Notes under the pieces: generated by a model | Databases searched by the model: none | What the model saw: the letters and a program-made list of their open reading frames with translations, nothing else | Told to the model about the DNA's origin: nothing | Shown here: positions 45,246-58,030 of the stretch, piece by piece | Numbering within the stretch: position 1 is the stretch's first letter | Layout of the letters: the number at the start of each line of letters is the position of its first letter | Translations under genes and position numbers: made by a program | Assembly (NCBI RefSeq): GCF_022682495.2 | Contig: NC_071388.1 | Location: forward strand, 14,619,171-14,683,170 | Direction: 5' to 3' | Origin: Desmodus rotundus | Taxonomy: Eukaryota > Chordata > Mammalia > Chiroptera > Phyllostomidae | Length of the DNA: 64,000 nt

Positions 45246-47842
45246 AGTCAGCTATATTCCAGTTGAGAGAAGAATTTAATACACCATTGCTGGCTCTCAA
45301 AGGCTGGTTTCCTTATCTGTCTTTATATGTCTAAACACATAATAATGTAACACCCAACCTTACTTCATAGAATCAATAGGAGGAACAAGCAAGTTAATTC
45401 ACAATAAGTTCCTTAAAACAATGCCTGGCACATACAAAAAACTCAATAAATAAAGTTACATGTATTATTATATATCATAATCCATAGACTCTGTCACTTT
45501 AACATATGCTAAATATTTTTATAAGGATTGAAATAATGTGATGAATTACATGCTAATACTTTCACATCATAGATACAAACACATATTTGTCATTCTACAT
45601 ACAGAAACCATGGATAATTATGCCTAAGTACAGAACTGTGGTCAGATGGACCAATTAAGTGTGATCTTTTATAGAAGATTTGAAATGTTTATTTTTAAAA
45701 ATAAAGACATCAACTATATTTGGCTTATTTACATAAAAGTATAGAGTCATCTTTAAATCTGAGTTAGCTTATTCTCATATACAGCAAAAATGTTCTATAA
45801 TTTACCACACGACAAAGAGGTCTTTATTTACAAACATTTAGCCAGAAAAAACACTGCAAATAATGTGACGGTGGCTGAAGCAATACATTCTCAGGGAGTT
45901 GTAATTTTTTGAAACTGATGTTGACATTTCCAAGCCATTAGGGTACCATTTAGTGTAATGAGTGCTAATTTCCTAAGTGGTATCCAGTGACCTAAAAAAG
46001 TTTTCACAGCTTCTAAAAGTGTTTCTTAGTCCCCATGGTATAGTTTACACAGTGGTGAAAATATGGTTCATTATCTCACAAACATAAATTACAGGCAAAG
46101 AATTTAATAGTTGCAATGACATTTTTGATTAATTTAAATGGGTAACAATGAAAGGAAGTTTTCTAAAAGTGAAGTGAAATTTACCTGCAGAAAGGTGAGT
46201 ATTATCATATGATATTTTCTTTTTCCTTGATTTTTTTCTAAAAAACTAGCCTTCATCTACAAATCCATTTTACAATGATTTTTTACATGTAAATGAGTAT
46301 CAGAAGGGAGGGGCTATCTCAGGGCTAATTTCTTCAGTGCTCTCAGAATGATGATTTTCATCTTCTCCTATTGCTCTCTAAGGCCCTTTTCTGGTTCTGC
46401 AAACTGATGTTTTGCTGTTTTCAAGCTTGAATGGCAATCGGAACATATTTTTTCGTTCAATGAATTTGTATCTAGGCAACTTCCTAATTGCCATACATAA
46501 ACTGGTTCTTCAATTTTTCCATAAAAATATTCTTATACAAATCATTGCCCCTACAGGAATGAAATTTAGATTTCTCCGAATGATAGAAAAAAGGGGTAAT
46601 AAAATGAATAGCATATTATACACAATATATTCCCATAACATTGTATACATATTATTCTTGCTTTCCCCTTGTGCATCATAAATATGAATACTTAAGAGAA
46701 AGGAACTCATTTTTTCTCTTTCTCATTCCTAATGTGAATCATAAATCCATTCCCAGAGTTATGGCGAACTCTGAAACTACTGTTTTAGGGATGGGAGGTT
46801 AATTATCATGTCAGGAACTTTAAGTTGTTAACTTCAAGTATATTTGCACAAAGAACATTAAGGGTGATGAAGCATTAATGTGTTAGTCTTTGTGAGCAGG
46901 AAAGAGTAGGAGGGTAGTGGGTGGAGCTTTATTTGTCATAGAAGTCCCCTGTAAACATTACGTTTTTCCCTTTTACAAATTTACCTAGGAAATGTTAGTT
47001 GCAGGATCAAGTTCATTATGACCTTTTCCCCCCTCAGTTATAGCAAACAATATGCATTCTGTAGAATATAAGGAATTTTATTCCCTGCTTTAAAGTACCT
47101 GCATTAATTAACCTTATTGACTTGAGAATCTTCCTAGAACACATAAAACTTGACTGTGCCTGAGATTCACTGCTTTTACTAATTCCTCTGATCCACTTCA
47201 CTTTCTAAAGACATGCAAATTACTTCCTCATTCCATAAAGGTCTCTGTTTACCGGTCAACTCCTTTGGGGACCACCCACCCTTTGATGCGTCTCCACATT
47301 TTTCTCTCACTAAAATTTCTCAGTTTTCAGTAGCATTTAAACAGTACTTAATAATAAAGAATATTTTTAATTCTCCTTCCTCACTAGAATGTTAAGTCCA
47401 TTAATGTGATATTTTTGGGGTACAATTGATATATCCCCCAATTACTAGAAGAACCTCCTACATACTAAATACTCAAGATCTATTTATATCCCCAGTGACT
47501 GTAAAAGTGACCTTGGTATAACAGATATTCACTTACACATTTATTTACTGATCCAGTGAATTAATTAAATTGAATAATTTCTTTGAAAGGAAACATATTT
47601 GAAGTAATATCTATTCTATGGGCATCATTACTACAAAGTCATGCAAAATAATATTTCCATTGTTTTATTTAACTTGCTTCAGTCTTATCTCAATAAAATA
47701 TAAACAATATTATTCTCCCTACTCCATATTGTGAGAACTAAAGCTTAAAGCCCTTGACACAGACCAAGAAAGTGGTTTCGTTGCTCCATTAGCTAAGATA
47801 GAGATAGATTGATAGGTAGGTATGTAGGTAGGTAGAAAGTTA
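45246..47842. other. Unassigned AT-rich interval
   Basis: No gene recognised. 'ACAATGCCTGGCACATAC...CTCAATAAATAA' at 45418-45450 is probably an L2/MIR terminus. A GATA/GTAG simple repeat lies at about 47800-47836, just before the LTR element. Confidence 0.45.
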
Positions 47843-48588
47843 TGTTGTCAGTGGAAATCAGGCTCTTCCACGGAATCACAAGGGACACATTCCAAAGACC
47901 CACCACAGGAGATGGTGGTGTAGCAAGATGGTTTATTTGTGTGGAAGTCTGCCCCTAGGGTTCCAATTACCCATCTCCTTCCACCCTGCCATGGAAAAAA
48001 ATCCAGTTGTGTCTTCAGCAAGGCCAAAACAAAAGCCTGTGTCCAGAGTTTCAACTTCAATTGAAATTTAGTCCTTTTGGAGCCCACAAAGTCAGCTGTG
48101 AGCCCTGATAGGTGCTAGACCCACATGATCACATGCTCCTGGATGAGAGAGTGCACAAACAAACGGTGGGAGTGTGAGTCACAAGCAAGAATGAGAGGGA
48201 GAGAGAGACAGAAAGAGGGAGAGATTGATGCTTGGTTCCCCTGGTCTGTCTTAAACCCCTTGGTCACCTGGGGTTTAAGACAGACCAGGTGCTTTTTGGA
48301 AATAACCAATGAACTTTCCAAGCTTTTGTGAGCCTTCGATATGACCACACCCCCTAGTTAGACTGACAGGACTCTATGGTCAAACTCCTCTCCCTGTGCC
48401 ACCCAACTCTAGTATGAGACGGGGGAAGGTAGAACAGTTAATACTCTTGGTAGAGCAATATCATGACCCCCTGCATGTGAAGCTGTAGCTTCCCAGTGAA
48501 GCAAACAGGTTCATGCTCCCCAGTTTATTAAGCTCAATGTCTAATTCTTTCTGCTCTACCTTTCTTAATAATTAGTTAACTACCTATG
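47843..48588 (-). mobile_element. LTR of antisense retroelement (3' LTR)
   Basis: Pairs with 50014-50714 in the same orientation. Shared blocks include CAGGCTCTTCCAC/TAGGCTCTTCCAC, AAGATGGTTTATT, 'GCAAGGCCAAAACAA', 'CAATGAACTTTCCAAGCTTT', 'CATGCTCCCCAGT' and 'TTAAGCTCAATGTCTAATTC'. The complement of GGTTTATT is AATAAACC, so the polyadenylation signal and hence the element read on the minus strand. This LTR has a 20-bp hairpin that its partner lacks. The two LTRs are clearly diverged, so the insertion is old. Confidence 0.8.
48240..48289. repeat. Perfect 20-bp inverted repeat (hairpin)
   Basis: CCTGGTCTGTCTTAAACCCC (48240-48259) and its exact complement (48270-48289), with the 10-base loop TTGGTCACCT. 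The right arm has a counterpart in the other LTR near 50385-50408 (GGGCTTTGGGATGGACCAG); the left arm does not. Confidence 0.95.
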
Positions 48589-50013
48589 ATCTCCCCTGGA
48601 TATATTTAACTTTGTAATCTTACAAGGGTAAGTGGATGAAGGTCTCATCTCCTGTAATTGCTTTTTGCTGTCAAGGGAACATAGCCCTGCCTATCCCTAG
48701 GCTTTTTACTTATTAGATATACCTGTAAAAGCATAAATGAGGACTAGGAGTTTGGTGTCCTAGAAACATAGACAAGCAGCTGTGTTTGCAGGAGAAGCTG
48801 GGATTTACTGGGTTTTAGGCTGCATAGCTGTGGCTAGAAGCAGAGTGCAGGAGTAGCTCCAGCTGCCTTAGCAATCTGCGGTTGCCATGGGTGGCACCTT
48901 GGCAGCTGCTCTGAGGTAGGATTTTTCTTCCACCACTTCCACCATGACACAGAGGCAAGCACACACTGATTCGTGGCGTAAGCCAGTGGGGCTGGGGGAG
49001 TGAGTGACTGCCAGAAGAGAAGGTATTCCCAAGCTGGGTTCTGGGCAGTGAACACAAATGCTGTCTGAGTGGCAGAGAATTCAGGCCTCTACTGCCAAGC
49101 CACAGGAGGCAGAGAGCTTGCACACTCTGAACAGCAGGGAGATGGCAGGGGTAGGCAAAAGGAAAACTGAACTGTGTGCCAATGTTACCCAAAGCTTGGC
49201 TGGGTTTGGCATTGACTAAGGGAGGTCCTCCATTCTGCATTCCCAATTAGAGGCATTGCAAAGGATGGGAATGGAGTAGCTGGGTGATGCCAGAGATGCA
49301 TGCTACAAACCTCTGGGCTGCAAGACATATCCTGAGTACCAGGGGTAGTGACATGGAGCAGTTGGCTGCTCCCAGGACCTGACCAAACCAGGATGGAGGT
49401 GGGAGTGAGAGGTGACTGGGTATGTTCTCACACTGCAACACAGCTTGACTAGGCATTGCAGTTAAAAAGGGTGCCCCCTTCTGTGTGCTGAGCTAGATAC
49501 ATTGAAGCTGCAAACAGGGAAAGGAACCTGAAGTGTACCCACGGTTTCATGTGTTAGGTGAAAAACTCTCAGGATGTGGGAGCATGAACACTTCCCATGT
49601 TCTGTGTTACCTGGTGTTGATTAACTTCTTGTCCTGGTACGGCCAAAATTACTGGGATTTATGGAGGCAGCACTGAGAACAAAGTGTGACTGCTTTACTT
49701 CCCTTGAGCCATAGCTGCCTGAAGGACCCCAGGATGGGCTGAAGAAAAGCAGGCCCCACCCTCATTGTGCACTGGACCAGCTCTGGAGGTACTGGTCCCA
49801 CACCCCCAAATTAGGTCCTGAATCTAAATCTGAGGTGGCAGTGATAGAGATGATGGGGGAAGAGAAAAGAAAGTAGAGAGGCCACACAAGCAGCAGTATT
49901 GGGAAGAGAGACAGAGATAGTGAGCAGTTCTCCCAGCCCTGGGAAACAGGGTTCCACTTTTCACCGAGATCTCTGTCTACATGATCTCCCTCCTCCAACT
50001 AACTGACCAAAAG
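48589..50013 (-). mobile_element. Interior of antisense LTR element, non-coding
   Basis: About 1.4 kb between the two LTRs. The longest frame on the element's strand is 143 codons (48815-49246), proline- and serine-rich and without gag, protease, reverse transcriptase or integrase motifs that I can see. An element of this size with no pol must have depended on enzymes supplied by another retrovirus. A clear tRNA primer-binding site was not found next to the LTR at 50013. Confidence 0.65.
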
Positions 50014-50714
50014 TTGTGGGTGGAAATTAGGCTCTTCCACAGAGTTGCAAGGAAAGCATTCCAAGGACCCATGTATGGGAGAGTGTGGTGTGGCAAAGAT
50101 GGTTTATTCATGTGGAAGTCAGTCCCTGAGTTTCCAATCTGCCTCTTCCTGCATCCAGAAGTCAAATCACATCCTCAACAAGGCCAAAACAATGGCCAGT
50201 CCAGAGTTTCTGCTTCATATACAAGCTTAGACCTTTTGGAGGCCACGATGTCTGCTATGGGCCACAGTAGCCGCAAGACCTGCATGGTGGTGTGCGCCAA
50301 GTGAAAGCCTGTGAACTAATGGAACAAGTGCATTGGGAGAGAGAGAGAGAGTGTGTGATTCTTTGTTCCACTGGGATAATGTAAGCTGGGCTTTGGGATG
50401 GACCAGTTGCTTTTTCAAAATAATCAATGAACTTCCCAAGCTTTTATGGCCTTTTGAAACATTTACATCCCCTTGTTAGATTGACAGACGTCTATGGTGA
50501 AGCTCCTCCCCTGGTACCACCCAACAATCAGGTAGGAGAAGAGTGAAGGGAGGAGTGTTAATCTTGGTGGAGCAACACTATTATCCCCAGTGGTGTGAAA
50601 CTGAAGCTTTCTGGCTATGCGCACTGGCTCATGCTCCCCAGTACATTAAGCTCAATGTCTAATTCCCTTTGCTCCCCTTTCTTATTAATAATTAGTTAAA
50701 TACCTATGCTAACA
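50014..50714 (-). mobile_element. LTR of antisense retroelement (5' LTR)
   Basis: Partner of 47843-48588. On the minus strand it starts TGTTAGCATAGG and ends near CCACCCACAA. It contains AATAAACCATCTT (complement of 50094-50106). A GA run and short TG run lie at about 50337-50357. A target duplication could not be made out. Confidence 0.8.
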
Positions 50715-52141
50715 GATAGAAAAGTATAGACTTAACAAATTAATACAGGAAAGTAGAGTGGCATGAGCTGAAATATGTCAAAGGATGATCGGGTCACTCT
50801 GATGCATATTCAGAACTGGCCAGTACTGACATCAATCTTCTTTATATTTTACTCTAATTATGAGATTCCATAATTCTAATTGTTTCCTACTAATCCTCTT
50901 TATTTTTTCCAATGTCCCTAGGGAGAATGATATAACCACCTTCTACTGGCAGTGATTCTTTGCTATGAGTTCAGCCAGAAAGGCTGATATGATTCTAACA
51001 TTCTCAATTTCCTAATTTGGGCCTGCAGTTCATTTCATGAATCATAGTATTATTGCCTTTGTTCACAGTCACCTTAAATTAGCTAAGAACCACACAGATG
51101 CATTTTTCCCAGCAGTTTCTGAGCAGGCTTGTATAAGTTGCTTTGTTCTGAGTTGTATTTTAGAACATTTTTAAAACATGCCTGTACAGCAATCATCCAC
51201 CATTAGGTTTTCCATTTGACTTCATAGTATAGCACCTGCTTTCTGTAGCACTGTTTACCAATTATGCATTAGCTAGTGGTATTTGACATTGGTGTATTGG
51301 TTCCGTTTTCATCTGTGTTGCCAACCTTGCCTTGTCATTTAATTACAAATACCATGTTGATGATGAAGTCACACCAAAGAGGTTAGTTTTGCAGCCATTA
51401 AAATAAAGCTAGTTATTTCACTAATGTAATTACTTGATAAAAGAAAGTTGATAGTATATTTGAAGCATATTATATGCTCATCTTTCAAAATATGTGACAC
51501 TTTTATGGCTTTTGTTTGCCTCTTTGGGAGTTAAATATATAATCATAAATGGGACAAAGCATTCAATAATTATTTTCAAATCTTTATTACCTCTGAAAAT
51601 TACAGGCTTAATGATCTGTTCTTTTCATGGTGGCTGGTTGGTGTTATCAGACTCATTTAACTTGTTCATCTATCCAAATTATTGTGCTGACTCTGGAAAT
51701 TAATTAAGCACTATCGAACATCCTCCACTGCAGATGACTATTTGTTCTTTATTGTAAACAATAGTATAGGTGGAACAAATATTTTTAAAGTAAATGTTTT
51801 ATAGATTGTGAACAAAATGGTATATATACAAGTATACTTATTATTTGAGATTTATGAAAACAAAAGTTGTATAATATATTATTGTAATAGAATGTAAAGC
51901 TTTTGAATGGCAGAGATATTCTGGATTACACAGAAAGAAAAAGGCAGAAAATACCAAGAGGCCCTAAATTACCAGATTGCTTGAGTGTGTGGACCTCAGC
52001 TATACAACCTTTGCTGGTTACATATCATCTGGCTGGAGCTACTGAATGTGTTTCTGCATCATAGTTAATATATAGTAAATAACTATATAACCCTATGTTC
52101 TTTTGAAAACCTCAACCATGTTGTCTAAATAGAACCACTAC
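50715..52141. other. Unassigned AT-rich sequence
   Basis: No gene or repeat family recognised. Confidence 0.5.
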
Positions 52142-52532
52142 TGTGGGTTGAACTGTGCCACTTCAGTATTCATACACTGAACCTTGCCCCCAGGGCCTCA
52201 GAAGGGGACCTTATTTGGAGATAGGGTCTTTACAGAAGTTAGCCAGTTCAAGTGAGGCAAAGGGCATCCCTATGTCAAACAGAACTTTGGAGAGGGGCAT
52301 GCACACAAGGATAATGCCATGTGAAGAGACACAGGGAGACGATGGTCTTGTATGAGCCAATGAGTGAGGTCTGGAACAATCTATCATTCACAGCCCTCAG
52401 AAGGGATCTCCCCCTGACAGAATAATGTCATACTTCCAAGCTCCATAACTGGGAGACAGTATATTTCAGTTGTTTAAAGCCACCTGGTTTGTGGTCCTTT
52501 GTTACGGCAGCCCTAGGAAACCAATACCACCC
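52142..52532 (+). mobile_element. MLT1-type LTR, sense
   Basis: Nearly complete: 'TGTGGGTTGAACTGTGCCAC', 'CCTTATTTGGAGATAGGGTC', 'CATGTGAAGAGACACAGGGA', 'TTGTTTAAAGCCACCTGGTT', 'TGTTACGGCAGCCCTAGGAA'. Confidence 0.9.
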
Positions 52533-55439
52533 TCCTTATCACACATGATTCTGTCTGCCAGATGACAGTGTTTGGACAAGGGTTGGCCCCTGCCCCATGC
52601 AGGGCCACACAGATAGTCTCCCTTTCCTACTAACACAGTGCTAGGGATTGGGTGAATCACCTAAACCAAAGCCCAGAATCTTTTCATGGAGATATTTAAA
52701 GTGAAACACAGAGAATAATACCCATACCCTCAGATGGAAAATGTGAGTCCAGGAGCTGCTGATCGCCCTTATTTCTCTCAAGGAAGAAAAACAATGAGCA
52801 GAAATTGAAAATGGATGCAACACATAGAAAGGAATAATGTCACAGGGCAGAAAAATGCGAGAATCAGTGGTTGTAGTTCTCAAATACACACTACTCTAAA
52901 CTTTCCTGATTCCATGAAGCATTGCAGGGGAAATTTTTGTTTCTTCTTTTGCTAATTTCTTGTTTTGCTATTGTGCCAATTTCTTAAACTGGACCTAAAT
53001 TCTTACTAGCAAAATTATATTAATATTAGTTACCTTTTGAAATTATTCAAAAATCAAGGTAAACATTTTTAAAGTTTCTGGCACATAGCATATATTGAAT
53101 GAAATGAATATGTCTTAGTACTACACTCATCAATGTCTCAACAGAAATAATAACTGACTAATATTGATGGTGTTCCTTAAGATGAAGGCTGAGGCTCTTG
53201 ACTTATTGTAGTACCGTAATAACATCAGGTAAAATACCCTCTTCGTGGTTACCTTGCCTGTCTGCTATGTCTAGGTCCTACCTGGTGGCTGTACTTTCCT
53301 CTTGATTTTATCTAGACTTCTCCCTGCCCCTGGTTAAGTTCCTGCTGGCTTCAACATTCAGTGCCTGTCAATTATCCAGCTCCCTGCTGTTTGAATTATT
53401 TCTCATACTGCTCTGCCTTAATTCTGCTCATTTGTGACTCACGCCGTAATGGGCCCAGCCGATAAACATGGTCATTGTCTGGCAAGCGGTCAACAGAGTC
53501 ACCTGAACTGAAACCTCATTTTCTTTGCTGAGTTGTTGGCTCTCATACAGGTATATTCACCCTCTGACAAGAGGAAAAATAAACATGATGGCAGTAGTTT
53601 AGCAACTAATTTATTTCTGTTTCAGAAAAGCAGCCATTTAAGTGAGTTGAATTACAAAAATTAAAAAAATACTGACTAATAATGAACTTCCTTAAAATGT
53701 TCTAGAGCCAGGTTTTTAAAAATATTTTGCTTCCTTATTTACATAATATTATTCTTGCATTAAAATTGCTTAAGGAAGCTCCTAAGGTAATTTTATGTTC
53801 AGTTTCTACGGCTGAGGTCACTGTGCTTTGTGTGCATGACTTTTCACAATCCCCCTTGCCCTGAGTTAAACCTATGGCGTTTACACACCACTGCTCCTTG
53901 GCTCTAACTACAGGCCACATAATGCAGATGTTTCTGTTAAGAGGTAATAAAGATGAATAATTAGATGAAATGTGCCCTTTAGAATGGAAAATGAGCAAAA
54001 TAAACAAAATAATTTCTAGAGGACAAAGTTAACATTACATAGTTATTTAAAGAAATCTTTCATGTCATCTTTATTGCCAAATGAGTGATTTTATTAGATA
54101 GAAATAAGATTAGATAGAAATAAGCTTTAGATAAAAATAAGCTTTGAAAAGATGCAAAAGAATGCATGCCTTATTGATGTTTACAGACTTTGAGCTTGTA
54201 ATGTAATAAATGTAATAAAATTAAACTTTACCTATCTTGGTAACTTGTAACAAAATTACAATGTAAGTCGATTTTTTTTCAAGTTTATTGTTTTGTTGAT
54301 ACAGGTTATGTTTAGAGATATTTATTCATAAATCAAATTTCTCCTTAATAACTATTTAGTTACTCATTAGCATTATCCCAACAAATGCTATTCTGTGGTA
54401 GGCATTATAAATAAAATAAGAAATAAACTAAAATTAATAACATAAAAAAGATGAACATTGTTTTGCAAGGGAAAATTAAATTTTTGTAGGAGAGAGTGCA
54501 GGGTGTGATAGGAACATGCAGAAGAGCCTAATTAATTGAGTCTTCCAGGATAAATCACATTTTATTCTCTAGGGGAAAAAAAAACAACAAAATTTGCATC
54601 TTCTAAACTCATAAAGCACACACACATACACTCCCACACACGTCACCAGACAAGAGTTAAAATTTATATAGGAAAAGCACATACAAAAATATCCCATCTC
54701 TGAGATTATACAAATTGGTTATCATATTAGGGATTAATTATTTGAGCAAGATGTAGATAAATAAAATAAATAGGACTAATTTAGCAGCAGTGGCTTAAAT
54801 GCCCCATAATCTTCTAGTTCAGGAGAAAGGTAAATTTTCTTGAATTCTGCTCTAGGTCACAAGGAGCACAAACACAGAAGCACACACACATGCATATTCC
54901 GGATCTTTTTGTACTGTTACGTATTTTAATTTTGTGAAGCATCAGGAAGTGACAATTTCAAAGCCTCAAATGAAGATATTCATTCTCCCAGTTGTCTCAA
55001 TCTAAGATTCCTGACTCATTCACATATAACTTTAGTAATGTATCAGAAGTAAAAAATTTACCCCTGAAATGGATATTTCAGGGCTGGAAATTAAGTGGCA
55101 AAGACAATTTAAATGAAATATCTGTGGATCCATGGACCAAAGCAGAAGCTATTGACGGAGGACCGAGAGCTGGGGTTTGAGAAAGGCCGGAGCAAGGACA
55201 TACTCTCAAGCCTGGAAAAGATTCCATGATAATGCTAATGATCAGAAAAACCTCAAAACATACTCCAAATGTTCTAGACTGGATTGACTTAAACATTCAT
55301 GAATGAAGTGAATAAAAGTAAAAAGCTCTAAGCAAGTATTAGAGAGTACATGTTGCTTATAATCTAAATAATCTATTGATACCCTATAAATATGTTTTAA
55401 TTAACTCTAGTGTGAGTTAGGTATACCTTGTGTCCTATA
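52533..55439. other. Unassigned interval with a small tandem repeat
   Basis: No gene recognised. 'TTTCTGGCACATAGCATATA' at 53078 is probably an L2/MIR end. A short tandem array of a 16-17-base unit (TTAGATAGAAATAAG type, three copies with drift) lies at about 54094-54145. CA-rich simple runs lie near 54617 and 54880. Confidence 0.45.
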
Positions 55440-55645
55440 AAAAACAATTTACAAAGTTGAAATTAGCAAATGAGAATGCTATACAACTAGTACAAATGTT
55501 TTAGGGACATAGACGAATATACTGAAAGAATAATAGAAATTATGGGGAAATTCAACATAAAATTAAAAACTGTATAATAGGACACAATGGGAATTCCAAG
55601 CTGAAAAGAACAATATCTGAAATAAAATTCCTACTGGGTGCACAT
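55440..55645 (+). mobile_element. L1/HAL1 ORF1 5' fragment, copy 1
   Basis: 'AATGTTTTAGGGACATAGAC', 'GAATATACTGAAAGAATAAT', 'AGCTGAAAAGAACAATATCT' and 'GAAATAAAATTCCTACTGGG' are ORF1 coiled-coil wording. It aligns with 56145-56345. Confidence 0.6.
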
Positions 55646-55649
55646 GGTA

Positions 55650-56112
55650 AGCAGAATAATAACCCTTACCCCCCAAAAGGCCACATCTTAATCTGCAGAA
55701 TCTATCAGTGTTAGATTACATCAGAATAAGGAATTAAGTTGCAGATAAAATTAACTTCTTAATAAAATGACATTGAATTAGATGGATTATCCTGGATGAT
55801 ACAAGGGAGCCCGATGTAATAACAAGAACCCTTAAAATTAGAATCAGGAAACAGAAGAGAAGTTTTAAGTGATGTGATGTGAAGATTCAGCTTGCTTTTC
55901 TGGCTTTGAAGTTGGAGGAAAAGGACCATGAACCAAGAAATGGGGCCATTTATAGAAGCTGGAAAAGGGAAGAAAAACAGATTCTTTGTAGGAATGAACG
56001 CAGCCCCGCAGACACCTGGATATCAGCTGATGAGACCTGTGATGTACTCCTGACCCACAGATCTGTAAGGTAACATGTTTGTGTTGTATTAAGTAACCTG
56101 TGGTAGTTTGTG
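55650..56112 (+). mobile_element. MLT1-type LTR, sense
   Basis: 'TGGTAAGCAGAATAATAACC', 'ATGGATTATCCTGGATGATA', 'GATGTAATAACAAGAACCCT', 'TGGCTTTGAAGTTGGAGGAA', 'AATGAACGCAGCCCCGCAGA', 'TTTGTGTTGTATTAAGTAAC' occur in MLT1 order. Confidence 0.9.
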
Positions 56113-56124
56113 AAAGCAAAATTA

Positions 56125-56405
56125 TCAAGCAATGAAAACAGGAATTTCAAGAATTGAAATGAGCAAGTGAGAACTTTACTACAACTATTACAACAAATGT
56201 TTTAAGGACTTGGTGGGAAAAGATAGACATACTAATAGAAAACCTGGGGGATCTCAATGGAAGACTGGAAACTGTAAAAGAGAAACAAATGGAAATTGTA
56301 GAATTGAAAAGGGCACTATCTGAAATGAAAATGTTACTGTGTTGACAGCAAGAGATTATACACAGCCAATAAAAAGATCAGTTAATTTGTAGACATTTAA
56401 GAATA
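56125..56405 (+). mobile_element. L1/HAL1 ORF1 5' fragment, copy 2
   Basis: 'GAAACAAATGGAAATTGTAG', 'GAATTGAAAAGGGCACTATC' and 'TGAAATGAAAATGTTACTGT' are ORF1 wording. It continues further than copy 1, with 'TACACAGCCAATAAAAAGAT' (the ORF1 'dtaeek.' region). Confidence 0.65.
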
Positions 56406-57799
56406 TTTAACTGAAGAAATGATAAGTACTAGATATGACAAATGTGTGGTTAATGCAAAGTTTTTTTCCTAGTAAGTCTCTATAGATGATTGTGTTCAAT
56501 CTCTCCCCTCCTTGCACGTGCATTCCACTCCTCACTGAGAGATTAAGTTTATTAGAAGGCAGCCAAGTGACATTCTGGGGCTTTTCCATACTTCGAAAGA
56601 TCTGGCATCTTCTATTTTTTTTTTTCTCTCGGACCACAGACACCATGCATTGAGAAGCCCAAACTACATGAAGAGGTCACATGTATCATTCAGTAAACTG
56701 CCACAGACGAGCTCCCAGCCCCAAATAGTACCCACTGCTCATCAAGTGAGCGATCCATTGTGCACACACAAATCAGGTCTGGTGAAGACACCCCAGCCCT
56801 AGCTGATTCATACCTTGCAGAACTATCTGAGCCCGTGCAAAACACTCCCCTCTGTGCAACCCACTAGAGCCAATGTCTACCAATGTTAGATAAGCCCAGT
56901 TCACTGCCCTGACTCGAATTAATTACTTTAGACTGTTTCTTACACTTCTAAGCAGTTCGATGCCCCAGAACTTAGACTTCCAGCAGTGGTCACCCATCTT
57001 TCCAAGGCTATGGATGAACATACAGTAGCTAATCCTGTGTTCTTAAGCTTTTCTTTTCTATCCATCACATCTAATTACACCACAGCACCCTGCAAGGAAG
57101 GGTATATTATTCAAATGAAGTTAAAAAACTTCATTCATGTCTCAAAATTGTAAATATCTTATTTTCAACAGCAACAGAGCAGCCCGCACCCCAGATGACA
57201 CTGCTTTCGAAGAAATGCCTTGGTCATCAGTAGACTTTGCTGTCATTTCTTCTGCACATACTCTCTATCAGGACATGCCATCCTTAGGTTAATAAGGTGC
57301 ACATCCCAGTTCACTCTATTTTTAAGGTCTGCAGCTGAACCAAATAGAAGTGTTAACTTGAAAATTGCCTGAGATGAAAAACACATTAACTACAAAGAAC
57401 AGTCCATGTCTGAGCTTGCAAAGGTCAGATGACCCTGCAGACATAGGAAAACAGTTTTAATCACCTAAACTCTGTGTGTCAAGCTCTGTTTTAGAGGGTC
57501 ATTTTTATGAGAAAGACCAGTAGTCACAGTGGTCACGAGCTGTCTGTGTGACAACCTCGAGTCAGAGCTAACCTCACGCCTCTTAGTCACTTACTCCACT
57601 TTCTCTCTCTCAGTGGGATGACTAAATAGAACAAACACGCAAAACCGAAATAAAACAAAACACTCTAATTTCCAGTAGGCAATAAGGGAATAATGACAAA
57701 AAGGAAGGAGAAAGGAATTCACAGAAGCTCAGGAGATCTTAGTGTCCTTAGAACTTTTAGTAGTAGCTCTGGGAACAAGACTGGAGATGGAAGCGGTTA
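56406..57799. other. Unassigned sequence
   Basis: 1.4 kb, somewhat less AT-rich, no recognised gene or repeat. Confidence 0.45.
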
Positions 57800-58030
57800 A
57801 AGGAAAATATCCCAAAACCTTCATAGACAGACGACATTATGGTGATTACCAAAGGAGAGGGGGTAGGGGAGGCAGGAGACGGGAAAGGGGAGATAAATGT
57901 AGGTGGAAGGAGACTTGACATGGGGCAGTGAACACACAATGCAATATACAGATGATATAAAATCATACCCTTGAAACATATTTAATGTGATTAACCAAAG
58001 TCACCTCAATGAATCCAATTAAAAACTATG
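57800..58030 (+). mobile_element. L1 3' end, sense, 5'-truncated
   Basis: 'GTGATTACCAAAGGAGAGGG', 'GGAAGGAGACTTGACATGGG', 'ACACACAATGCAATATACAG', 'GTGATTAACCAAAGTCACCT', tail near 58010-58030. Confidence 0.9.

Noticed and set aside
46180..46205. Splice donor (AAAGGTGAGTATT)
   Set aside because: An isolated match to the donor consensus with no open frame that makes sense upstream.
48815..49246. 143-codon minus frame as a retroviral gene
   Set aside because: Low-complexity proline/serine-rich composition and no gag, pol or env motif visible.
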